In this document: one piece after another, positions 33,435-44,012 of the stretch
Layout of the letters: each line of letters begins with the position of its first letter
How positions within the stretch are numbered: the first letter of the stretch is position 1
Assembly: GCA_014529385.2 (NCBI GenBank)
Contig: CM043944.1
Location: 56,799,268-56,863,267, forward strand
Reading direction: 5' to 3'
From: Adiantum capillus-veneris
Taxonomy: Eukaryota; Streptophyta; Polypodiopsida; Polypodiales; Pteridaceae
DNA length: 64,000 nucleotides
Notes under the pieces: generated by a model
Database searches by the model: none
Seen by the model: only the letters and a program-made list of their open reading frames with translations
What the model was told of the DNA's origin: nothing
Position numbers and translations under genes: made by a program

Positions 33435-33661
33435 TGTTACCATATACATGTGGTAGTGATGTGTGTGAACACACTAGGACCGCCGGGGCATTTTTTCCCT
33501 CTTTAGGAGGTTTTTTCCCCCGTGCATTGTATATACGCCCATCACTCTAGGGCTATCTATCTTTCCATTTCACACTAAGTAACACACTCTCTATTGTGTG
33601 CCTTGAGCTTCCTTCGTCTTCTCCAAGCTGTGTGTGTCTTTCTGCAACCCTAATTCCAACA
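33435..33661 (+). repeat. Copia 5' LTR (227 bp)
   Basis: Begins TGTTACCATATACATGTGG and ends CCAACA right before the PBS. The first 20 bp form an imperfect palindrome (CTACCA...TGGTAG in the 3' copy). A TATATAC stretch is at 33529-33535. Confidence 0.9.
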
Positions 33662-33663
33662 AT

Positions 33664-33675
33664 TGGTATCAGAGC
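33664..33675 (+). promoter_or_regulatory. Copia PBS, initiator-Met tRNA type
   Basis: TGGTATCAGAGC, the classic plant copia primer-binding site, 2 bp after the LTR end. Confidence 0.93.
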
Positions 33676-34023
33676 AGGTCACGTCCTCCCAGGCTTAGTC
33701 GCCAGCTGCTCCAGCACACGCCTGCTCACTTTCTCCGATTTCAGTGAGCTTTGGCGAGCATTCGCAGGTCGACAAAAATTTTGGGCAAGCTCAAAGGGTT
33801 TGGTCTGCTCAGAATTTTGATTTGGGCTCATTTCGGCCTCCGTTTCCACTACAGATAGTACTGCACAGGCTATTTTGTCATTTTGTGCAGAATTTTTGTC
33901 AGTGCTGTTTTCTGCATAACAGATGCCTTATAGTCTTCTACGGTTTGTGCTATATAGCACAGGTTGTTCCCGCTCCATTTCTCCTATTTTCGGGCAGTTT
34001 TCACATTAGGTGCAACATTTACC

Positions 34024-35016
34024 ATGGCTCACAACAACAACACAGATGTGTTCAAGATGTTTGCTGCTGAGGACAGGTTGGATGGGGACAACTACCCTAT
34101 GTGGGCTTATACGATGCAACATGTTCTTGTGTCAAAGGGTGTCTGGAACATTGTGCAAGGCATTGATGTACGTCCTGGTTCTGAGGATGTAGGCGATGTT
34201 GAGGATGTTGCAGGTCTTGCTGCAAGGATTGCAGCTGTTAGAGTTGTTTTACCTATGGCAGAACAAGCTCGTTGGGATGTTAAGGATGCGCAAGCTCATG
34301 CATTGATTGTGTTGTCTATGAAGCGCACCATTGTTCCTCACATCCATTCAACAAAATCTGCAAAACATGCTTGGGATATTCTAGCAGGTCTTTATGCAAG
34401 CCGCAATGAGGCTAAAATTGATTTGCTGCGTAAAGAGCTGGAGTCGAAGATTATGCATGAGGAAGATGATATGGACACTTTCCTTGCTAGTGTCAAGGAT
34501 ATCAATGAGCAGCTTATTTCTGTAGGTGAAGTCATTTGAGATAGTTCCCTTGTGCAGACTGTTCTTGATGCCTTACCAGATTCCTACCAGACTTTTGCTA
34601 GTACTTGGAGACTGATGACCCAAGGAAATCCTGAAGTTGTCAAGTTTGATGCATTATGCACATTGCTGTTGCAAGAGTCACTTTCTAGAAAAAACAGGAC
34701 TAGGCAGCGTGCAGTTGAAGAGGCTTTTATTGCTTCTCAAAGAAAGGGTGGTAACAGTAATGCAGCCACTTCTTATGGTTCTGCTGCGAGTGGAAAAAAT
34801 TCTGTTCCTAATGCTTCTGTTGGCAGTACTTCCTCTGGCAATTCTGGTGATAAGGGCAAAAGGAAGATGCGTTTCCATTATTGTAAAGCCAATGATCACT
34901 TGATCAAGTCATGTCCTAAGTTGAAGGCCAAAGAGGCTAAGAAGAAAGAGGGTGGTTCCACTGCAAATGCTGGTTCCACTACAAATGCAGCCATTGTTGA
35001 GTCTTCTGTGAAATGA
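34024..35016 (+). pseudogene. Copia Gag
   Basis: Start MAHNNNTDVFKMFAAEDRL. A UBN2-type gag domain with LDGDNYPMWAYTM near the start; in-frame TGA at 34537-34539 splits it, then DALPDSYQTFA follows. A zinc-knuckle remnant is FHYCKANDHLIKSCPK (C-x3-NDH-x4-C, with one Cys changed). The frame closes at a TGA at 35014-35016. Confidence 0.85.
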
Positions 35017-35049
35017 GACTGTGATGCTGATGTGATGCAGAATGGGCTT

Positions 35050-36298
35050 TTAGCGCAGAGTGCACTTACAATCTTGTTGTCCATGATGAATGCTTGTCAG
35101 TTGCTGCAGATTCACATGTGTGGTATTTCGACAGTGGTCCTACAAAGCACATTACCTCACATCGTGAATTGTTTACCTCTCTCGAGTCTGTCCCTCATGG
35201 GAATTCAGTCACTTGTGCCAACAATGCCTCTTATCCAATTCAGGGAGTTGGAAAGATTGTGCTCACTGCTGCTAATGGCAGTTCTTTCACACTTGTTGAT
35301 GCACTTTATGTACTTGGGATCAAGAAGAATGTCTTGTCTATATCTGCACTTGCTAGACTTGGACTTGTAGTCAGATTTGTGGATGACAGATGTACAGTTC
35401 ATGATCTCAGTTTTGGTGATGAAATTGTTGCATTTAGCCTTTTGTGTCGTGGGCTGTATAAGCTCACTTTGTATGACAAGTGTGGAAAAAACTTTGCAAA
35501 TGCTCTTGCAGATTCAAGGGCTATTTCAGATGCAAAACTTTGGCATGCACGTTTTGGTCATCTGAATTTTTCCACTTTGCTGCGTTTGCAAAAATCTGAT
35601 ATGGTTGCTTCTTTGCCGCCTCTTGAAGCACCTGTCAAACATGTTTGTGAAGGCTCTATTTTGGGTAAGATGCAGCGTTCTAAATTTCCAAAGGATGGTT
35701 CAGTTCGGGCCACATGCAGGTTGCAGCTTGTGCACAGTGATATTTGTGGGCCCATGCAAACTCCGTCCTTGGGCAATTACAAGTACTTTGTGACTTTCAT
35801 TGATGATTACTCCAGGCATGCATGGGTACTTCCGCTTAAAGCGAAGTCCGAAGTTTTTATGTGCTTCAAACAATTTTTGGCTATGGCTGAAAATGTCTCG
35901 AAATGTACTATAGGCACCCTCCGTTCCGATCGAGGGCGGGAGTATATGTCTCATGAATTTAATGCATTTCTGGCTAGTCGTGGGATAAAAAACCAACGTA
36001 CAGTGCCTTACACACCTCAAAAAAATGGTGTTGCTGAGAGGAAAAACAGGTCACTGATGGAAATGGCACGATGTATGGTCAAAAGTCAAGCTTTGCCGCA
36101 TTCTTTTTGGCTTGAGGCCATTATGTGTGCCACTTATGTACTTAACAGGTGTCCTACGAAAGCTTTGCAGTCTATTACTCCATATGAAGCATGGCATGAT
36201 AGAAAACCTTCTATTGAGCACATGCGTGTTTTTGGCTGTTTGGCATATGCTTTGATGCCACAAGTGCAGCGTAGAAAATTGGATGATAAGGCTATCAA
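35050..36298 (+). pseudogene. Copia protease, GAG-pre-integrase and integrase core
   Basis: After a one-base frameshift near 35046-35050. Protease WYFDSGPTKHITSH (D-S-G). The pre-integrase zinc region has LWHARFGHL and HVCEGSILGK, where the second C of C-x2-C is Ser. The integrase core has VHSDICGPM, RSDRGREY and NGVAERKN (DDE kept). A one-base deletion near 36298 ends the frame. Confidence 0.88.
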
Positions 36299-37000
36299 AT
36301 GTATTTTGTTGGTTATAGTGCTGAAAGCAAAGGTTACAGGTTGTATCATCCGCAAACAAAACGTATTCTGGTTTCTCGGGATGTAGTGTTTGTGGAAGAT
36401 TCTGTTCAGCCCTTGATGTCATGTACTAGAGACAGTAATGTAAGCTCACAAGACATTTATGACACTTTGTTGCCTCTTTTCAGTGGTGGAAATACGAATG
36501 TAAGTTCCAATGAGGCAAATGTACAGCCTATGGGGGTTTCTGAAAATGTTTTAGATCAGCCTATTACTGATGCAGATGTACATGATGTACTTGATGAGGA
36601 AAGGGATGAAAATGAGTAGGCTAGAGGTATGCCAAAATGGCTGGTGCACACTTTGCGTGACAGTAAATTGGATGCACCTTTTTCTAGTCGTACTTGTTTA
36701 GGCTCTCGCCATGCATCTTATGCATCAGATTGTTATGCTTTAACTGTGTCTAGCTTACATGATGTTGAGGAGCCTCTGACTTTTGATGAAGCACAAAATT
36801 CAGAAAATTGGATGGCTTCCATGCAATCAGAATATGATGCAATTATAGAAAATGACACATGGACTTTATGTGATTTGCCTCCTGGCAAAAAGGCCATTGG
36901 TACGAAGTGGGTTTACAAGTTGAAACGCAAGCCGGATGGTGAGATCGATCACCATAAGGCTCGACTTGTTGCAAAGGGTTATCACAGCAAAAAGGCATAG
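36299..37000 (+). pseudogene. Copia integrase tail and RT N-terminus
   Basis: The frame opens with YFVGYSAESKGYRLYHP, the usual post-core motif. An in-frame TAG at 36617-36619 is followed by the RT start with NWMASMQSEYDAI and GTKWVYKLKR. It ends at a TAG at 36998-37000 caused by a frameshift in an A-rich run. Confidence 0.82.
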
Positions 37001-37820
37001 ATTATGAAGAGACTTTTGCTCCCACTTGTCGTATGACCACTGTGCGTTTTCTATGTGCATTGGCAGCTCATTTTGGTTGGGTTGTACATCAATCAGACAT
37101 TGTTACTGCTTTCTTGAATGGTGACATATTTGAGGAAGTTTATGTAACGCAGCCTCGCGGTTTTGCCATAAAAGGACAAGAGGACAAAGTGTGCAAATGT
37201 AACAGGGCTTTGTATGAGTTGAAGCAGTCTCCTCGTGCTTGGTATGAGAAAGATGACACTCATTTGGTCAAACAAGGCTTTCGTAATAGTCCAACAGAAA
37301 GCACATTGTATGTAAAGCGTGAGGGTGATGTACTTCTCATTATGGTTCTTTATGTTGATGATTTGTTGATCACTGGACCAAATGAGAGACATATTACTGA
37401 ATTTAAGGCTGATTTGAATGCTACTTTCAAGATGAAAGATTTGGGGCTATTGCATCATTATTTGGGTATACAGTTTGAGCAGTGTGATGGTGGTATTGCC
37501 TTGTGTCGGAAAAGTTACATAGAGACATTGCTATGTAAGTTTGGACTTGAGGATTGCAAACCTATTGCCACTCCCATGGAAACAGGTTCGAAGTTGAGTC
37601 TACATGATGCTGGTGATCCTACTGATGTCACTCTTTACCAAACTGTTGTTGGATGCCTCATTTATGTATGCAACTCGAGGCTGAATATTCAGTTTTCAGT
37701 CTCACAGGTCAGCAGATTTATGCATAGCCTAGGGTCTAAGCATTGGCAGGTTGTCAAGAGGATTTTCCGCTACCCTAGTGGCACTTTACATCTTGGATTG
37801 TTTTATCCCAAGGGGGATCA
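37001..37820 (+). pseudogene. Copia reverse transcriptase
   Basis: QSDIVTAFLNGDIFEEVY, ALYELKQSPRAWY and the catalytic LYVDDLLITG are present, then FKMKDLGLLHHYLGIQ. The open frame is 37033-37890; the RNase H continues in another frame from about 37821. Confidence 0.88.
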
Positions 37821-38306
37821 TTGCCGCCAGACTTACATGCTTTTTCGGACTCAGATTGGGCTGGTTGTTTTGACACACGAGTGTCCCTAAGTGGTTTTTG
37901 TTTCATGCTTGGCAGTTCATGTATATCATGGTTGAGCAAGAAGCAACCTACCGTGGCCACTTCGAGTTGTGAGGTTGAGTACATGGCAGTCTTCACAGCA
38001 CCGGTTGAGTGTGTATGGCTCAGATGCCTTATGGCTGATTTGGGTGTTGGACAGGACACTGCCAACACTATCTACACTGACAGTCAAAGCGCATTGGCAG
38101 TTGCGAGGAACCCAGTTTTTCATGCTCGCACAAAGCACATTGAGGTGCATTATCACTATGTCAGGGAGAGGCTCTCACCAGGAGAGATCATCTTGGCTTA
38201 TGTGCCAACACAAGACAACCTTGCAGATCTTTTCACAAAGGCATTGTCTCGTGAGAATCTTGAAGCTTTCCGCAAAGCTTTGGGCTTACTCCCCTTTGTG
38301 GACTGA
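37821..38306 (+). pseudogene. Copia RNase H
   Basis: AFSDSDWAGC, SSCEVEYMA, YTDSQSALA and the C-terminal LADLFTKAL region. A complete domain in its own frame, out of frame with RT by one base. Confidence 0.88.
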
Positions 38307-38370
38307 TCCTGTCCTTAGGGCATGGCACTTCCCCTTACTCATGTGCCAACTCTCGTTCACCGCATCACTC

Positions 38371-38380
38371 CAGGGGGGAT
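38371..38380 (+). promoter_or_regulatory. Copia polypurine tract
   Basis: CAGGGGGGAT directly before the 3' LTR start. Confidence 0.75.
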
Positions 38381-38381
38381 T

Positions 38382-38583
38382 TGCTACCATATACATGTGG
38401 TAGTGATGTGTGTGAACAGACTAGGACCGCTGGGGCATTTTTTCCCTCTTTAGGAGGTTTTTTCCCCCGTGCATTGTATATACGCCCATCACTCTAGGGC
38501 TATCTATCTTTCCATTGCACACTAAGTAACACACTCTCTATTGTGTGCCTTGAGCTTCCTTCGTCTTCTCCAAGCTGTGTGTG
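38382..38583 (+). repeat. Copia 3' LTR (202 bp, 3' end missing)
   Basis: Matches 33435-33636 with four differences. The 25 bp that end the 5' LTR (TCTTTCTGC...CCAACA) are absent; J sequence follows. Confidence 0.88.
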
Positions 38584-38990
38584 AGGTTTTCAACTTTTAA
38601 ATATCGAGTCTCGTTTTTATCCATATACAATTTTTCCATGTTTGTTTGCCTTGGTTTCCTCTTCAAACTCTATGTCATGGTCATCAATGAAAATTGCGTA
38701 CTCTTCATTAGGATATAGATAAACCTGAGCTCCATGAACATTAGTCTTATTAAATGGTGAGTATGTGCTTATATTTCACTGACGTTTCGGTTCCTGAATG
38801 AGTTGAATAGGAAGACATTTTAGATGTTGAGTCTGAGTAATTGTCTGAGACTTCTTTAAAGATAGTGCCCAAGTGATCGCCTTGATTCACACTCTCTTTG
38901 GTGGATACCCTACTAGCGGTCTCTCCAATTATGCCTTGATTTGGTAGTATATGACCAGATATAAGGTTCATATAGACTTGTTAAGCCCTG
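38584..38990 (-). pseudogene. J gag/linker remainder on the far side of the copia insertion
   Basis: The minus-strand frame 38750-38971 and the frame below it are acidic and Ser/Thr-rich (IFKEVSDNYSDSTSK; IFIDDHDIEFEEE). This matches the character of 32653-33434. No zinc knuckle or protease motif was found; much of gag seems to be missing. Confidence 0.45.
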
Positions 38991-39384
38991 GATAGAGTAC
39001 TTACCATCAAATTGAACTGCTATCTTTGAGTTGAATGCAACTCCTATCAAGGTCTCAATTCTTTGCCTGCAAACTGATTCCTGGGTCAGTTTTAACCAAG
39101 CTAGTTAATTGTTTTCTCTCAAAGACTGTACATTTTTTCTAACTATCATGATTGGTCTATGTATATCATTTCAATTTGATCTAAGTGAGTCAACAAATGA
39201 GACTTTCAAATTTTATCCCTGCAAAGAGCTAAAGGACTAATCTGCAACTTGAAAACTGAGTTAACATGTATCATTTTTAATCCGATGGAGCCCAAACTTG
39301 ACCAGTGGCCTTGTATTATGTTGTTCTAACACTGTACAAGCTCAAAAATCCAAAATCTTTTCTCTGCGTTTCAGCAGAGAAAAC

Positions 39385-40400
39385 AGTAAATAATCATGAT
39401 TATTACTTTTCTTGAATTTTATATTTTTTAGGCTTGTTTTACCAGGTAATCACCTTGTTGTGGTTTCTCGACAAGTTTCATTGATTTTGAACAAGATTTG
39501 TCCAAGTTATCAACTATATAGGGTCTGTAAACTTTGATTTCAAGAATCTGGCTTAAGTCTCACTTTTGTGATCCAAATCTCACCAACTTTTTTTTGTGGA
39601 GTCTACTTGATAGGCTTGACCTTGTGGTATACTCAAATATGCGAAATTGTTCAATTCTAGAGCAGAAGTAAATAACAGCGATTATTTACAAATGGAATTT
39701 TTTTGTAACTTTTTGCCAAAATGTTGATACAAATTGGTTAAGCAACTCAACTTAAACTCCCTAGCCAAGTTTAACCAATTTGGATAAATTCTGCTCAATT
39801 TGTCAACAATTTTGTGTCTATAGACTGACTTTACAAATCTGGCCACAATTTCCACTTTATAGATCCAAATCTTACCAAATATGAAATATCTGCTCAATAC
39901 AACATGGTAGAAATGGTGGTGTGCTTGGTTGGCCAAACAAGTTGAAAAATAGGACAAAAGTAAATAATCATAATAGTTTACTACTAGCATAATTTTGCAT
40001 CTTTTTGGTCATCTAAGAATAATACATGTTCAACACTTTAAACTAAGCCTCTGAGTTAGGTTTTCACCAAAGTTGAGCAAGATTTAGCAAACCAAACTCA
40101 ATTTCTTGACAATCAGTACAGATTTTAGTTTTTATGGACCATCTTTTGGTCTGTTTTGTGATCCAAATTCTATGAACCTTTACAAAAGATGTTTGTAATC
40201 ATGCGTAGAGTCTCTTGTATCAACCTTGGTCAATTTCAATTTGAAAGTAAACAATCACTTTTGGCCTAAAATGAACACTTTTTGCAATGTTTTCAATGGA
40301 TAGTCTTTTTATGACCCGTTTTAAGACTCTGAGTCAAGTCAAAACTTAATTTGGCCGAAAATCTCAAGAAAAAGTAAATAAATTGATTTTTTGCAAACTC
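39385..40400 (-). repeat. J leader tandem repeats with palindromes (four clear, one weak)
   Basis: Sites start at 39385, 39667, 39959 and 40246, spaced 282, 292 and 287 bp; a weaker one is at 40373. The first has the core AATAATCATGATTATT; the second has arms GTAAATAA/TTATTTAC. A second box, GATCCAAAT, recurs at 39570, 39862 and 40160, 86-97 bp before the next palindrome. The sequence differs from the GC-cored palindromes of M, but the period is the same. Confidence 0.8.
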
Positions 40401-40926
40401 TTGAAAATTTACCTCAATTGCATCCTTAAGCCTACCCACTAGTTCATACAACTTTTAGATCATAATCTCCATCCAGATTAAGTGATTGACAGTCTTTTGG
40501 TGTTGTTTCAATTTGTAGACCTTAATTTCTACAACTTGACATAAACAACTCACAATTGATTCTTTTGAAGTGAGCAATGTTCTGAGATCCCACCACGTAG
40601 TCTACTTACCCTACTCCTAAGTTCTATTGCAATGGGGTTGTGGAAAGTGTCCACAAAAACTTGTTTTCTTGTTTATTATGGTTTTCTGAGCCTTGATCTT
40701 AAGACTTTTCTCATCCATCAATCATTCTCAAAATCCTAATCTAATCCTACTATCCTACAAGGTACTTAGCAAGTACAATGTACTTCCAAGCCACCTCTAC
40801 ACATCAAAAGACATCAATCTTAATCTATGCAGTTTTAAAGAGAAAGTTTTAACTCTAGGTGCTCCTAGAGGAACTTACAGGACAACTACAAAAGATGCTC
40901 GTGTTTTTCCTAGTTTGGGTCTATTT
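40401..40926. other. J leader without gene
   Basis: AT-rich, no supported ORF, between the repeats and the PBS. Confidence 0.5.
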
Positions 40927-40945
40927 GTCCCCGACAGCGGTGCCA
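40927..40945 (-). promoter_or_regulatory. J primer-binding site, Asp-tRNA type
   Basis: Minus strand TGGCACCGCTGTCGGGGAC, two bases after an LTR end CCCATCCCACA. It differs from the common plant Asp-tRNA PBS at a few positions. Confidence 0.75.
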
Positions 40946-40947
40946 AA

Positions 40948-41900
40948 TGTGGGATGGGTTTCTCACTCCTATCTTATTGCAGACATAGCAAGAACCACGA
41001 ACATAATTGTCAATCCATGAGACGAAATTGACTGACTAGTGTATAGAGGATACAAGAGGGTGTCAATCTTTTGAAAAACAATAGACAACTTGCATCTAGC
41101 ACAAGCTACATTCAAATGACCTAAGTCATCAAAACCTAAACGCTAATCGGCATTAAACAACATCCACAAATGTTACGGAACATCTAGGACATGAATATAA
41201 GACCTAAGAGCACACGCTTATGGTTTCAAATCTCACTTTTGATAAAGTGCAAAAATCGTGATTATTAACAGCAATGAGTTTTTAACTTAGTATTTTTTTA
41301 CCCCAAATGCATCTAAGTGCTTGGAAATAATGCCCCAATACCCCACACATGCTTACTTTGTGATTTCCTAGCGTAAATCCCTACTTATGATGAAATTAGG
41401 CCGCGGGTCTGATGCGAAAAGCTATAATTTACCATGATATGTTTACATTGGTGCAACTGGTTTGTGTCAAGTCATGATTGTGTCAGTAGTGGCCATATGG
41501 CAAAAAACAGTGTGGTAGAAGAATCCTTGTGCATGTGCTAAATGCCAATTGTGACCGGTACCATTGGGAGTGTATGCAAGAAGCGGCATTTTGAAGGTCT
41601 ATAATGCCTTTTTAGGCCTGCTAGCCTCAAAAAGGATGATGCTTCTATTGGTGTTTATGACAAATTGGGCATCAAGGTTGGCTAGTTTAAAGCTTGTCAT
41701 GTGCTAGAAGAAAGGTATTTATATGTTCCTTGATTGGATCTTGGAGGAGAGAGTGGCTCAAAGGTCATGGGATCATAGTTTTATTTTTTGGCAAAATTCT
41801 CTCTCGAAGGCAAACTCAACACCATCGCATTCAAGCCCTAGTGTGGGAGAGCGACCCAAGTTGCAAAATGTGAACCAAAAAATAAATAAAAATCTATTTT
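40948..41900 (-). repeat. J 5' LTR (outer end unknown)
   Basis: It ends at the PBS and shares loose blocks (an ATTGTCA stretch, GAGGGTGTCAATC) with LTR ends at 14243 and 21000. No matching copy was found at the 3' side, so the start is a guess. Confidence 0.45.
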
Positions 41901-43250
41901 TTTTTTTTGAAAGCTGGACACCATGCTAAACTAAGTGAGTAGAGACGATTGGAGAAAGCATGAGGTGGCGCTATCAATAGGTGTTGGGGTCATGCCAAGT
42001 GAGTGGCCAAGCTTGGAGATGAAGCTAGGGACAAGCTGCATGCCGGGGAAATGTGTCACTACATGAGGTAATATTGTGAGGAAATAAGACCAACTAGCAC
42101 GCATGCCAAGAGGGGGCAGGAGGCATGGTTAGCATCAAGTGTTGCATGGGAAAGGAGGCCAAGTGGCACCATGCATTGGGGCAAGTAAAGAGAGGGCCTC
42201 GTAAAGGCATTGAAAGGAGCCGCCAGGGCTGGTAGCCGACTACACTAGGAGGCACCATCAAGGGTGTCAATCTGCAACAGAGGGCCACCAATAAAGCTAA
42301 GGAGAGGCAACGAGGTAATGGGAGGAGGCTAAGGTGCACCAGGTGCGGGCTAGTGCAAGGGAAGGTGTCACCAAGTAAATGAAGATGGGGTGGTGGGATG
42401 CATATAGCACATGAGAGGGAGCAACCGGCTACAAGGGAAGGTTACTCTAAGTAAAGGAATACAAAAGGGCGGCAATTGTCAAGTTTTCCAGAGCTCCAAA
42501 GGCATTGTTGCAAAAAGTTGGAAGGCTGATAGCACCATCAATTGAGGGATGCATCCAACAAGGCTATTCAAAGAGCTAAAGTGTGGAAGTATGAAGGCTT
42601 GAAAAGGATCATCGAAAGTAATAAAGGGGCCCATGAAGCAAAGCAAAGCCGTTGAAGGTGGAAGAAGGCCACCATCTTCAAGCTCAGGAGAAAGGGAGGA
42701 CTGTCCATGGTGTTTTTTGAGGACGATATCTGAAGGGAAAGAAGCGGATCAAGATTATTATTGTACATTGATCTCATACTGTTGAATTGAATTGAAGTGG
42801 GTCATAGCGTGAAGGTTTTTTTTATTCTCCATCATCTTCTCTATGTCAGCTTGATGGCATCTTGTGTCTTTGCTTGGTTGTGTGCATGTATTGCCCCAAA
42901 GTTGGGTGTGTGTGCATGCCAAGAAAAAGCGAGAGAGATTGTGTGAGAGGATAGGAGAGACATGGTAGGTATGAGCGAACATATTTTTAGGGTAGAAGTG
43001 TTTGTGGGGTTGAGTGTCGGTGTTTAGGTGTATAAAGGGAAAATTGATCATTATGAGTGTGCGTAATCCATGATGCCTGCCCGGGAGCAAGCTGATACAA
43101 AAGGGATTTGCAGATTGTGCTATAGTGTGTGTGAGTTTTTGTGGTTTGGGGTGTTGGGACATTCATTGGGCTATAGGGACGCAAAAGGTAGTGCAAAGAT
43201 CAATAGAAGGAAAACATGGCTGCTTGGAGTTATGGGACAATTTTCCCAGG
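41901..43250. other. Unassigned, possibly 5' LTR and leader of K
   Basis: GC-richer than its surroundings, with no convincing frame. It ends where K gag begins on the plus strand. No PBS was found. Confidence 0.35.
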
Positions 43251-43254
43251 TGAG

Positions 43255-43544
43255 GAGATCCGATGGATTGGATTGTTGATTTTGAACTGCACATGCTATT
43301 GCTACAAATGCCTAATGAAGATAGAAATATGGAAATCATCCCATTGGTGCTACATGGCAAGGCAAAAGCATGGTTCTATGCACTAGAAGGTGAGCCGCGA
43401 CAAGCATGGCCAACTCGACGGGCCACCTTCTTACAAATTTTTTGAAAGGAAGTGTCGCCTATGGACATGGATGCGGAGCTGAAGGCTCTCATCCAAGATG
43501 TAAGTGAATACTTTAATGCTTTTCTTAATCGGCTTGAAGAACGT
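43255..43544 (+). pseudogene. K Gag, first part
   Basis: WIVDFELHMLLLQMPNED and then LHGKAKAWFYALEG, the Ty3 gag core; a stop at about 43443-43445 is in frame. The frame then runs to NAFLNRLEER, exactly at the G2 LTR. It resumes at 60970 on the other side. Confidence 0.75.
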
Positions 43545-44012
43545 TGTCGAGAAATTTGCGGTCTTGCCAGGAAGCACCGAGCTTATGGCTGTGAGAGTTT
43601 GTGAGAGAACTTCAAAAAACTATATGAAGGAGTTAAACCATAGATGCCATGAAAACTAGGGTTTGGAAGGAAGTGCAATCAAAGAAGTTTCACTTTTTCT
43701 CTCTTGCACTCACACACACAAAGAAATAACACAAAAGAGAGTGTCAAAACAACACAAAGATGAAAACATCCAGGCCATGGTCATATCGTATCATGGGTAA
43801 TATGAAAGGGTTAATAGATGAGTTAATGGCATTCAATCTTGGCTGACCAAATAGGCTACGAATTGTTCTTTGGAATTGTAGTTTTGTGCTTACCATAATA
43901 TATATATTTTTTCTAGTGATTGGGATTAATTGTGTGCACGAATCCTCTTGGTTCATAGCAAGATAACTACGCTTACGTCAAAAGAAAAGTTATAGTCTAT
44001 GAGAGGTAGTAT
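43545..44012 (-). repeat. G2 3' LTR, distal part
   Basis: Matches 58962-59430. It is cut by the H insertion inside mini-ORF B, of which only the last ~20 codons remain (43953-44012). Confidence 0.92.
43744..43956 (-). CDS. Mini-ORF A (70 codons), second copy
   Basis: Same length and frame as 5408-5620, with a handful of substitutions (for example SCTQ, RTIR), no stop. Its companion mini-ORF B is interrupted by H. Confidence 0.6.
   Translation of the reverse strand: MNQEDSCTQLIPITRKNIYIMVSTKLQFQRTIRSLFGQPRLNAINSSINPFILPMIRYDHGLDVFIFVLF

Larger units (their letters stand above)
33435..38583 (+). mobile_element. Ty1/copia element inserted in J
   Basis: Plus strand: LTR, Met-type PBS, gag, PR, IN, RT, RNase H, PPT, LTR. 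IN before RT is the copia order. It interrupts the minus-strand J frame between 33434 and 38584. The two LTRs differ at 4 of 202 positions, yet the coding part has at least three in-frame stops and several frameshifts. No clear target duplication is seen, and the 3' LTR seems to lack its last 25 bp. Confidence 0.95.

Noticed and set aside
32653-33474. Start MCSHTSL of the J frame
   Set aside because: These codons come from the inserted copia LTR (33435-33474), not from J.
33435-33474. Imperfect palindrome at the copia LTR start as a regulatory site
   Set aside because: It is simply the LTR edge; with two copies only I cannot tell function from chance.
41723-43360. Several ORFs of 60-134 codons on both strands
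   Set aside because: No recognisable motif, no match among the other elements, overlapping in several frames; except for the gag piece beginning about 43255 I could not support any.
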